From: Triticum aestivum
Taxonomy: Eukaryota > Streptophyta > Magnoliopsida > Poales > Poaceae
Assembly (NCBI RefSeq): GCF_018294505.1
Contig: NC_057796.1
Coordinates: 193,888,027 to 193,952,026, forward strand
Length of the DNA: 64,000 nt
Direction: 5' to 3'
The position numbers and the translations under genes are program-made. Positions 55,547 through 64,000 of this stretch are shown here, piece by piece (positions within the stretch are counted from its first letter, which is position 1; every line of letters starts with the position of its first letter). The notes beneath the pieces were generated by a model. That model saw nothing but the letters and a program-made list of their open reading frames with translations. It was not told the DNA's origin and searched no databases.

Positions 55547-56313
55547 ATGGCGCCGATCAGGAGATTCTCCGCGGTGGAGAAGGGTAAAGCCCCTCGGGAG
55601 GAGCCTGGACCACTTCCGCCGAAGAAGAGGTTTAGCTGTCCTCACGACGCCGGCGTAGGACAGGTGGTGACGTGACCTTTGTATGAGCGACCTCCTCCTG
55701 ACTTCCTACTTTCCCTATATGCCCGCTCGTAGGGCGGCAGCACCCAACGCCGCGCGGTTCGGGGTCGCGGTGGACAGGCTGAAGTCATATGCGGCCAGCT
55801 GGCCCGTGAACTCACGCCGAGGGCAGCTCGTGTGAGTTCGTCGTGTGGGCGGCGATGCCGCCGCGCACGTGGAGTCGGCTCCCAAGGTTCTTCGCCGAGG
55901 AGATGCCCCCGAGGGGGCCACTCGAGCTGTGGCTGCAACACGCTAGGTGCTGCAGCCTGGCCATAGGAGCGGAGGTCGAGGTCGTTCCCTCGGGCGGCAT
56001 CTTCATGACCCGCGGATGGGGCGAGGTCGCCTGCGCCTGTCGTCTAGAAGGGGCCCTCGCCATCTACTTCGAGTACGACGGTGCCTCCACATTGTTCTTC
56101 AAGGTCTTCGATGAGGAGGGCCGTCGTCTAGATTGCTGCCCCGGGGGAAGCAGACTCCATGGCGCGGCTACGGGCGTCGAGCCCGCCTCCTGGGAGTCCA
56201 GCGACTCTCCCGAGCCTAGCGAATCTCCGGAGTCGAGTGATGACAGCTACGTGCCACCGAGCTCTCGCCGTGCCCGGAGCGCGGCAGCGGCGTCCACTCG
56301 GCGTCGTCGGTGA
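55547..56313 (+). pseudogene. Antisense accessory gene of element B with B3-like domain
   Basis: A TATA-like GATATAAATG (55444-55453) precedes ATG 55547 (MAPIRRFSAVEKGKAPREE). The first open stretch ends at 55675. The B3-like part is open at 55843-56313: RLPRFFAEEMPPRGPLELWL, VEVVPSGGIFMTRGWGEV, LAIYFEYDG, LFFKVFDEEGRRLDCC. The order LP-FF, then GW, then a hydrophobic strand, then F-K-V-F-D matches the B3 fold of plant DNA-binding proteins. The tail is S/P/E-rich and ends in SAAAASTRRRR. The join between the two stretches (55675-55843) is either an intron or a lesion. Related to the relic at 6251-6733. Function unknown; a role in transcription of the element is only a guess. Confidence 0.6.
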
Positions 56314-56329
56314 TGCCCAGTAGCCAGGG

Positions 56330-57420
56330 TCCCTTGAAGCTTCCTTCTTTTGTTTCCCTGCGCGGAATCGAGACAAACCCCGTGCGGGTATGTAAAAAAA
56401 CTGTAATGCTTTTTCTCCGATGTTTATTGCTCCTAGTATAAGGTTGCAGCCGTGTGTCTTGCCTCGGCATTGCTCCCCCTTTTCGTTCTTGCGGTAGCTT
56501 AGTGCTCTACGCCAGTAGGTCCCAGTCCCTAGGCAGGCTTAGGTCGTCGCTGCTATGCCAGGTCGCGATGCCGTGATCAAGGCCAGGAGGTGAGCGGCCC
56601 GAGGTCCGGTAAGAGCTCCTGAGGCGCGATGCTCAAGAGGTCCCCTTTGGTGTGCAAGCAGCTCCCTGGAGGCCGAAAGGGAAGTGGCATTGCCGGAGCG
56701 AGATTATGAGAGTCGAAAACATCAGACGGTGAAGTTCATGCTGACATGCATGGGTGACTTATCTTAGTAAGCCTGAGGTGGTTCCTTTGTGCAACGGCCG
56801 ATTGTGGCTTAGCGGTGATGCTTCCAGGTAGGGCTCACGCCAGCCTCCCCTTTCTCTGCTCATCTGCGTGCTCTACGTCCCCGGGTCTCGACCCTCGAGC
56901 GAGGCTCAGCCGCCGCTGGTATGCCAGGTCGCGATGTCATGGTCAAGGCCAGGGGTGAGGGCTGGAGAGCCAGTAGGAGCTCCTGAGGCGCGGTGCTCAG
57001 GAGCCCACCTTAACGTGCAAGCAAATTATGTGAAAAGGGGCGGCCGGCAGGGCCTTCTATAGCCAAACTCCAGGCATTCCTACGTGTTAGTCCGAGAGGA
57101 GAGCATAACTCGTAAGGGCGCTTGCTGTCCTGCCACTGATCTTTCCGCAAGAAGATGAAGGCACTGAGGATCTGGTGAGGTGACGTGTGCAGGGCAGGCG
57201 GCGAGCCAGAGCTCGATCTCTCAGATTTGTCAGCGTTGCAGGGACGAACCTGAGCACATGTGCCATGCCAGCATGTGTAGCCCCCGTTGCGGGATGGGCA
57301 AGAGGCCGACCAGCAACGTGGGAGGCCGCGAAGGGCGATAAACTCCAGGCACGTGGGTGATAATATAAATCATCTCATGGATAGAGTAGAGCTAGTTCTG
57401 ATAGATGCAAAATGGATGCA
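56330..57420. repeat. Repeat-rich spacer of element B
   Basis: A block with TATGCCAGGTCGCGATG and AGCTCCTGAGGCGCG occurs at about 56550-56700 and again at about 56910-57030, some 360 bp apart. No protein is recognised. Confidence 0.6.
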
Positions 57421-57690
57421 TGCCACTGGGACGGACCCATGCGGCTTGGGGATGATGCAGCCCGAGGGGCGCCCCCAACTGAACAAATCAAAAGACGCAA
57501 GAAGGATACATGCCGCAGGGACGGGCCCATGCGATCTGGGGATAATGTAGCCCGAGGGGCGCCCCCAACTGAACAAATCAAAAGACGCAAGAAGGATACA
57601 TGCCGCAGGGACGGGCCCATGCGATCTGGGGATAATGCAGCCCGAGGGGCGCCCCCAACTGAACAAACGAAAAGATATCACCTGGCACAT
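57421..57690 (-). repeat. Three 90-bp tandem units in element B
   Basis: TGCCGCAGGGACGGGCCCATG or a close variant starts units at 57421, 57511 and 57601. The second and third are almost identical and the first is more diverged. The period of 90 bp equals 30 codons, so an open frame is repeated on both strands. The segment lies where pol would be expected. Confidence 0.85.
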
Positions 57691-58290
57691 TGCTGAAGAA
57701 GTGTTGGAGTAGCCGAAGACGCGTGCTGAAGAAGTCACTCCTCATGAGATGCCCAGGCCCTGAACCTCGGGAGGCTCTGGAGGCCCGTGGGGCTCGTGAA
57801 GAACCGTCGCCATTTCCATCAGGACCACCTGGTGCCTGGCCTCCTGAGTCGCCAGGATGCTCCGCATGTGATGCTGATGCACGACAGCCCTGCTCAGCAA
57901 GCCGAAAGGCATGCGAACGTAGCTGTGAGGGGGGCCCTCGCACCGGCCAACGCGTGATGGTCAGAAACACTCCTGAGATGCGGCCCTGTTGAGCCCTGGG
58001 ATGTTGACGCAGGCGCGTAGCTCGCTGTCCTTGCCGGGACAAGGAGCCGCGCCGGGTGGTGGGTGGCGGTCGCCGTGCATGGATCTCGCCTCTTGAAGCT
58101 CCTCGGTTGCATTGGTGATGAACTCCTGAGCACCTGGCACCTCGTGCCTTGTGCCCTCCTGGCGGAAGCGCGCGCTGAAGCTCGCCTCCATGTGGTGCCC
58201 GAGCGCCTCCCTCATGACGTTGGCTAGGTCCGAGGCCCTCCAGAGGAGAGCCCCCGAGCCCAGCCTGAGAGGGGCGCCAGGCAAGCCTTC
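57691..58290 (-). other. Spacer after protease in element B
   Basis: There is no RT, RNase H or integrase motif in any frame. Short A/R/S-rich open stretches are present on both strands. Confidence 0.6.
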
Positions 58291-60021
58291 CTATGTGAGG
58301 GAGGGAGGCGCCCCGTCGGTGGGCGCAAGTCCTGAGGTGGTGCCGCTGGACAGCCCACTCTCATGAGGTTCTTGGCGAAGCACCTGCTTCTTCTTCTTGG
58401 GGACAGCCTCAGGAGGACAGATGGTGCCTTCGTCGTCTGTGTTCTTGACTGCCGTAGCATGGTAGGCGCGCTCGAGAGCGCACACTGCGTCCTTCTCCTC
58501 GCAGGTGACCGTGATGACGTCACGGTTCCCTGGCATCTTGAGGACATTGTAACCATGATGAGTCACTGCCATGAACTTGGCCAGGGCCGGATACCCAAGG
58601 ATGGCGTTGTATGGAAGGCAGATGTGGGTGACGTCGAAGTCGACGAGCTCTGTGCGGTAGTTGTCGTGCTTGCCGAAGGTGACAGGGAGGCGGATCTGCC
58701 CTATCGGGGTGGTGGAGCCGCCCGTCACTCCTGAGAAAGGCTTGGTGGGCTGCAGTTGGTCATAGGGCACTTGGAGGCGGTTGAACGTCTCGATGGAAAG
58801 GACATTGAGCCCCGCACCGCCATCGATGAGTGTCTTGGTGACCAGGACGTTGCTGATGACGGGCGAGCAGAGCTTTGGGAGGGCACCGACAGTTGCCGCG
58901 CACTTGAGCTGGTCGGACGAGCTGAAGGTGATGGTGTACTTGAACCACCTGAGCAGACGCGTAGCCTCGAGCTTGGGGAGGGCCGCGTTCACCTCACGGG
59001 CAAACTGCTTGAAGATGCGATGAGAGGCAGGGGCCTGAGCGCCGCCCAGGATGCAGGCGATGGCACGTGGCTCTTGGAAGCCCCCAGCCCCCTCATCCTG
59101 GTGGTGGTCGTCGTTCCTTCTTGGTGGTGGTGGCAGCGGAGGGAGGCCAGCGTTGCCCTGAGGACGATCCTCACGAGGTTGGTCCCTCCAGGGGCCCTTG
59201 CCAGGCTGGCCCTGCCAGCGTTCCTCACGAGGCTGGTCGCGCCACTCTTGGCGGGGGCCGCGGTCGTCCCAGCGTCCTCCACTTCGGCCTCCTCTGCGGC
59301 CGTAGCCTCGATCGTTGCGCTCGGGGCGACGACCAAGGCACCCATCGCGGATGGCCCTGAGCTCCTGACAGTCGTTGGTGTTGTGCTTATACACGTTGTG
59401 GAAGACGCAGAATGGGCGGCTGCCCTTGGATGACTCTGGGTGATCACAGCCGCGCTTCATCTCTGGTTCAGCAGCGAGCACGGCTGTCCCCTTGCGCTTC
59501 ACGTCCTTGGCTTTGGCCTTCTTGTCTTCTGGGTCAGTCACCGGGAGCTCCAGGAGGGAGAGGCGACCCTCCTCAGCTCTCGCGCACTTGGTTGCCATGC
59601 TGAACATCTCCAGAGCCATGCACAGGTCCTCGTGTATGGCGAGATTCTCCTTCATCTTGATGTCACGGACGCCATCAGTGAATGCCGAGATGATGGCCTC
59701 GTCTGATACCTTGTGGATCTTGAGGCGAACACTGTTGAAGCGTTGGATGTACTTCTGCAAGGTCTCCCCTAGCTGCTTCTTGATGCGCCGCAGGTCAGCC
59801 ACAGCCGGCGGCCGGTCGCGGGTGCCCTGGAAGTTGGCGACGGAACACTCTCGCATTTCGTCCAAGGAGGAGATCGATCCCACAGGCAGGTTCAGGAGCC
59901 ACGAGCGTGCGCCATCCTTGAGGGCCATGGGAAACCAGTTCACCATAACCTTCTCATCGCTGTTGGCCGCCTCGATGCTCAGATCGTAGAGCTGCAGGAA
60001 CTCAGCAGGGTCGGGGGTGCT
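58291..60021 (-). CDS. gag-pro: Gypsy gag and aspartic protease of element B, N-terminus cut by element C
   Basis: The minus-strand frame is open for about 576 codons from the junction with element C (60021) to 58291. Residues about 30-100 form the Gypsy capsid domain (NWFPMALKDGARSWLLNLP). A CX3HX5HX4C-type knuckle (FCVFHNVYKHNTNDC) is at about 207-222, and an R/G/W/Q-rich stretch follows. The protease active site LIDGGAGLNVLS is at about 402-413, with ILGYPALAKF downstream. The frame ends after VPKKKKQVLRQEP, where RT should begin. The first codons of any longer translation would come from the LTR of C, so the true start is lost. It remains open despite two missing ends, which suggests recent activity. 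Confidence 0.88.
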   Translation of the reverse strand, partial: STPDPAEFLQLYDLSIEAANSDEKVMVNWFPMALKDGARSWLLNLPVGSISSLDEMRECSVANFQGTRDRPPAVADLRRIKKQLGETLQKYIQRFNSVRLKIHKVSDEAIISAFTDGVRDIKMKENLAIHEDLCMALEMFSMATKCARAEEGRLSLLELPVTDPEDKKAKAKDVKRKGTAVLAAEPEMKRGCDHPESSKGSRPFCVFHNVYKHNTNDCQELRAIRDGCLGRRPERNDRGYGRRGGRSGGRWDDRGPRQEWRDQPREERWQGQPGKGPWRDQPREDRPQGNAGLPPLPPPPRRNDDHHQDEGAGGFQEPRAIACILGGAQAPASHRIFKQFAREVNAALPKLEATRLLRWFKYTITFSSSDQLKCAATVGALPKLCSPVISNVLVTKTLIDGGAGLNVLSIETFNRLQVPYDQLQPTKPFSGVTGGSTTPIGQIRLPVTFGKHDNYRTELVDFDVTHICLPYNAILGYPALAKFMAVTHHGYNVLKMPGNRDVITVTCEEKDAVCALERAYHATAVKNTDDEGTICPPEAVPKKKKQVLRQEPHESGLSSGTTSGLAPTDGAPPSLT

Positions 60022-60492
60022 TGTTGGTGTCAAAACCGGCGGATCTCAGGTAGGGGGTCCCGAACTGTGTGTCTAAGGTGGATGGTAACAGGAGGCGGGG
60101 GACACAATGTTTACCCAGGTTCGGGCCCTCTCGATGGAGGTAATACCCTACTTCCTGCTTGATTGATCTTGATGATATGAGTATTACAAGAGTTGATCTA
60201 CCACGAGATCGTAGAGGCTAAACTCTAGAAGCTAGCCTATGATTATGATTGTTGTTGTCCTATGGACTAAACCCTCCGGTTTATATAGACACCGGAGGGG
60301 GCTAGGGTTACACAGAGTCGATTACAAGGGAGGAGATCTACATATCCGAATTTCCAAGCTTGCCTTCCATGCAAAGGAGAATCCCATCAGGACACGGGAT
60401 GAAGTCTTCAATATTGTATCTTCATAGTCCAACAGTCCGGCCAAAGGATATAGTCCGGCTGTCCGAGGACCCCCTAATCCAGGACTCCCTCA
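60022..60492 (-). repeat. 3' LTR of element C
   Basis: This 471-bp repeat starts TGTTGGTGTCAAAACCGG and ends CCAGGACTCCCTCA. It is close to 49664-50139. A TATA-like TTTATATAGAC (plus) lies near 60280. Confidence 0.88.
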
Positions 60493-60818
60493 GTAGCCCC
60501 CGAACCAGGCTTCAATGACGATGAGTCCGGCGCGCAGATTGTCTTCGGCATTGCAAGGCGGGTTCTTCTCCAGATTCCGAATACCTGTTAAGTAGTGTCC
60601 GGCTTCCCATAAATGTTGCATTCTTTGGCTTCTGCGCCCAATAATGGCTATCCTCCACGTGTCGAGCGAATGCGAGAAGTCGGGGCATTTTTACACTTGC
60701 CACCCTAACCATGTAAGTAAATCGTCTATTTAAAGAGACGAGGATCCTTAGATCCAGATCACACCATCCTCCCACAGCGAGTATCCATCAGAGCGCGCCC
60801 GAAAAAGTCCATCCCATC

Positions 60819-62494
60819 ATGGCCGGCCATCGCAGCTCCTCCTCTCGCTCCCGTAGCCCTAAGCCAGGCAATTGGAAGAAGCGTTCTGTCCCCCACAGCC
60901 AATTAGTAGAGTTACAGACCTAGGGATTTCTCCCTCCAGCGTATATGGTCCCCGTCCGAGCCGGACTAGCCACTTACAACGGCGGGGAGCAAGCAGAGAG
61001 CTTTCCCAACCCATCCATGGGGGAGCGGGTATGCCTTGTCCCTTACTTATTAAGAGGACTTGGATTTCCAATCCACCCATTCCTCCGCGGGCTCCTGGAG
61101 TTCTACGGCCTCCAGCTGCATAACTTTACTCCCGCCTCCATATTACACATTGCTGGCTATGTCGCCCTTTGCGAGCTGTTTTTGGGCTGCGAAGCTCATT
61201 TCGAGCTATGGAAGAGGCTATTCTGCCTCGTACCCCATACACAGGAGGGGTCACTATATCAAGTGGGCGGAGCCGAGATAAGGCACATCACCGGGACCGG
61301 ATGCCTGTCCGATACTCCGAAGAAGACATTCGAAGACTGGCCTTCGGAGTGGTTTTATATGGAGGACGTCCCCCTTCCGGACCCCGTTCGGATGGGCCTT
61401 CCCGAGTTCGACAACGCCCCTTTGAAGAAACGCCGCAGCTGGCGCCCTCGGAGCCCCCAGGAGGAAGATAGCGGAGAAGTCCTTTACCTGATGGGCCGGA
61501 TAAAAACGTTGGCCAAATCAGGATTGACAATAATCGAGGTTATGTCAATATGTGTAATGCGGTGGTGCAGCCACTTCAATATCGGGGACAACCCATGTGG
61601 CCCTTCAATGGAGAAGACGATGCCACCCGCTGCGGTCGTAAGGGACCGGACTCCGTCGCTGCTCTAGCGAAAATACTATCCGATTTATATAAAGGAGAGG
61701 AAGAGGAGTTCATCCGTATTAAGCCACGGGATGGATTCTCCATGTACAACCCCCCAAACTGGGTGAGCTGCTAATTTTTACTCCGATCCTTCCCGCATTC
61801 TTTGTCATAAGTATTAACCTTGCTATTTCATAGCAGGAACTGCGAAAAGCAGTGAGGGAGATCCACAGCCCATCTCCACAACCAGAGGACCCTGACAGGG
61901 CCCTCGACCCCGGACTCGAAGAAGATCCGGACACATTTGTGGAGCTCATTGACAGGACGTTCTATCAATTAAGCTGCGACGATGCCCTGGTGGCCATCAT
62001 AGCCGATTATCCTGGACTACTCCCAGCATCGCATGTAAGTAAAACCAGAGTCCCAACTTCCGAGAAGGATCCCTTTTTCTGCACTTCACCTACCGCACAC
62101 ATATGGTGTCTTACAGGGAAGGCCCTCGGGACGCCATGCCGAACCCGCAGTGACTCACCAACAAGGGGCACCGAAGCTGGGTAGGCTTAAAAGGAAGGCG
62201 GTCAGGACTGAGACGCCGTCGCAGAGGTATGAAAAGGAACCCCGCTCCGTGGTTGTTGTCTTTTTAAAATATAATAACGTCCATGGTTCCCGGCAGAAAA
62301 AACGCTCGCCGGACCATACCCGGAGAGCCTGCCGGCCACACATCCACCAGCCGGGCTCCAGAGCCGGACTTAGAGGCGGATGCTAATGTGGGGCCAACAC
62401 CGGATGTTCCCCCTACAAAGGATGCAGATAGGCTGTCCGCTACGAATTCCGAAGTGGAGAGTGCCATGAATCACAGGCGTTGCCGGGCCATACT
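60819..62494 (+). pseudogene. Antisense accessory gene of element C, PF04195-like, truncated by element G
   Basis: TATTTAAAG (60727-60735) precedes ATG 60819 (MAGHRSSSSRSRSPKPGNW). After VELQT a TAG interrupts, then GFLPPAYMVPVRAGL continues. The PF04195-like core is intact: VPYLLRGLGFPIHPFLRGLL, SILHIAGYVALCELFLGC, HFELWKRLFCLVP. It is followed by EWFYMEDVPLPDPVRMGLPE. Probable introns: 61763-61836, 62035-62116 and 62227-62296 (GT...AG). The last exon matches element A's gene (SEVES/SAMNH region) until G is inserted at 62495. Function unknown; it is the best preserved PF04195-like copy in the window after element E's. Confidence 0.68.
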
Positions 62495-64000
62495 TGTAAC
62501 ACCCACGATGCTCGTCGAACTCCCACTTGAGCTCGGTTGCGTCACCTGCACTGGTATCGTCGGCACCTGCAACTGTTTTGGTAGAATCTGTGAGTCACGA
62601 GGACTCAGCAATCTCACACCCGCGAGATCAAGACTATTTAAGCTTATAGAAAGGATGGGGTAATGAGGTGGAGCTGCAGCAAGCACTAAGCATATATGGT
62701 GGCTAACATACGCAAATAAGAGCGAGAAGAGGAGCAACGCAACGGTCGAGAAGCTAGAAGTGATCAAGAAGTGATCCTGAAACTACTTACGTTCATACAT
62801 AACCCAAACCGTGTTTACTTCCCGGACTCCGCCGAAAAGAGACCATCACGGCCACACACACAGTTGATGTATTTTAATTAAGTCAAGTGTCAAGTTCTCT
62901 ACAACCGGACATTAACAAATCCCCATCTGCCTCATAACCGTGGGCACGGCTTTCGAAAGATAATACCCTGCAGGGGTGTCCCAACTTAGCCCATTATAAG
63001 CTCTCACGGTCAACGAAGGATAAACCTTCTCCCGGGAAGACCCGATCAGTCTCGGAATCCCGGTTTACAAGACATTTCGACAATGGTAAAACAAGACCAG
63101 CAAAGCCGCCCGAATGTGCCGACAAATCCCGATAGGAGCTGCACATATCTCGTTCTCAGGGCACACCGGATGAGCCAGACGTCGGGTTGGCATAGACCCT
63201 GGTTGCCCAGGGGGCGTCGGACATCGCTTGGTTTGAGCCAGCACTCGAAGGAACACTAGCCCGGGGGGGGGGGTAAATAAAGATGACCCTCGGGCTCGCG
63301 AAAACCCAAGGCAAAAAGGCTTAGGTAGGCAAATGCAAAACCAAGGTTGGGCCTTGCTGGAGGAGTTTTATTCAAGGCGAACTGTCAAGGGGGTCCCATA
63401 AATCACCCAACCGCGTAAGGGACGCAAAATCAAGAACATAACACCGGTATGACGGAAACTAGGGCGGCAAGAGTGGAACAAAACACCAGGCATAAGGCCG
63501 AGCCTTCCACCCTTTACCAAATATATAGATGCATTAATTAAATAAGAGATATTGTGATATGCCAAAATATCCATGTTCCAACATGGAACCAACTTCAACT
63601 TCACCTGCAACTAGCAACGCTATAAGAAGAGCTGAGCAAAAGCGGTAACTTAGCCAAAGAACGGTTTGCTAGGAAAGGATGGTTAGAGGCTTGACATGGC
63701 AACATGGGAGGCATGATATAGCAATTGGTAGGTAGCGCAGCATAGCAATAGAGCGAACAACTAGCAAAGCAAAGATAGAAGTGATTTCGAGGGTATGGTC
63801 ATCTTGCCTGCAAGGTTCTCAGAGTTGTCGAAAGCTTGATCCTTGTAAGCGTTCTCAACAGGTTCCTCGTAAGCGTACTCGTCTCCCGGCTCTACCCAAA
63901 GCAAGAACACAAGCAAAGGGCCAACAATAAATCACGGGAAATGCACAAGCAACATGATGCAATACATGCATGATGTGCGAGATGTGATATGCGATGCATA
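62495..64000. mobile_element. Second copy of the TGTAAC unit (element G), right end off-window
   Basis: It starts TGTAACACCCACGATGC at 62495 inside element C's antisense gene. It matches unit H (18963-23186) over 1.5 kb, except that about 305 bp (H positions 18980-19284) are missing and a stretch around 63170-63250 differs. The left target site would be ATACT (62490-62494). Whether it is a solo LTR or a full element cannot be told from the window. ORFs in it have no recognisable domain. Confidence 0.75.

Larger units (their letters stand above)
54313..60021 (-). mobile_element. Gypsy-like element B, pol-less, interrupted by element C
   Basis: The 3' LTR is at 54313-55201, followed by the tract GTAGCCCCCGGG, an antisense B3-like gene (55547-56313), a repeat-rich spacer (56330-58290) and gag-protease on the minus strand (58291-60021). 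RT, RNase H and integrase are absent between protease and antisense gene. Element C is inserted into gag at 60022, and the 5' LTR of B is off-window. The 5 bp before it, GAATC (54308-54312), should be one copy of its target duplication. Confidence 0.8.
60022..62494 (-). mobile_element. Gypsy-like element C (3' part), interrupted by element G
   Basis: The 3' LTR (60022-60492) is followed by GTAGCCCCCGAACC and the antisense gene (60819-62494), which is cut by element G. The family is the same as element A. The 5 bp before the LTR, GTGCT (60017-60021), should be one target duplication copy; the partner is off-window. Confidence 0.8.

Noticed and set aside
57421..57690. CRISPR-like direct repeats
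   Set aside because: Units are contiguous 90-bp repeats without unique spacers, in plant retroelement DNA.
58756..59433. 225-codon ORF on the plus strand
   Set aside because: It is antisense to the recognised gag-protease frame, so it is a coding shadow.

Overview
The window reads as plant nuclear DNA from a Triticeae grass (wheat, Aegilops, barley or a relative). The left edge carries a BARE/Angela/WIS-type Copia element with the typical 1.7-kb LTR. The rest is a nested stack of Gypsy-type LTR elements, Helitron-like ends, a CACTA end and a Stowaway fragment around small decayed low-copy patches. No bacterial, organellar or CRISPR feature is seen. Family names were assigned by eye, without a database search.

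Layout. 1-6250: left-truncated BARE/Angela-like Copia element on the minus strand, inserted into a Gypsy-like element (6251-7951, plus strand) of which only the 3' end remains. 7952-8648: low-copy sequence with the start of a gene-like ORF, interrupted by a complete but non-coding LTR element (8649-15840; target duplication GGAGG; primer site for tRNA-Lys). 15841-18962: flank, a compact intronless gene (16740-17309), two head-to-tail Helitron-like elements. 18963-23186: a 4.2-kb solo-LTR-like unit with target duplication CTTGG. 23187-31146: low-copy island with a truncated 3'-5' exonuclease-like gene, a broken F-box/DUF295 gene and a broken DUF4283-like gene. 31147-38441: complete LTR element inserted in a (CA)n microsatellite. 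38442-49663: second island with a long inverted repeat, a CACTA end, a broken exonuclease-like gene and a promoter-like first exon. 49664-64000: four-deep nest: element A is cut by B, B by C (same family as A), and C by G (same family as the 4.2-kb unit).

The most interesting biology is a recurrent architecture in the Gypsy-like elements. Beside the 3' LTR, on the strand opposite to gag-pol, they carry an accessory gene; a TATA-like box is visible just upstream of it in four of the five. Three copies (in A, C and the 31-38 kb element) encode a domain resembling the 'putative gypsy type transposon' family (Pfam PF04195 type), followed by coiled coil or acidic regions. Introns of 63-82 bp with canonical borders are visible, and the first two lie at matching places in A and C. 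Two others (6.3 kb and 55.5 kb) encode a B3-like DNA-binding domain. In the 31-38 kb element and in B, pol is missing although gag parts and the antisense gene remain, so these copies look non-autonomous.

The host genes are mostly relics: each has at least one stop, frameshift or truncation, except the small exonuclease-like ORF at 25.2-25.8 kb, which is open but short.
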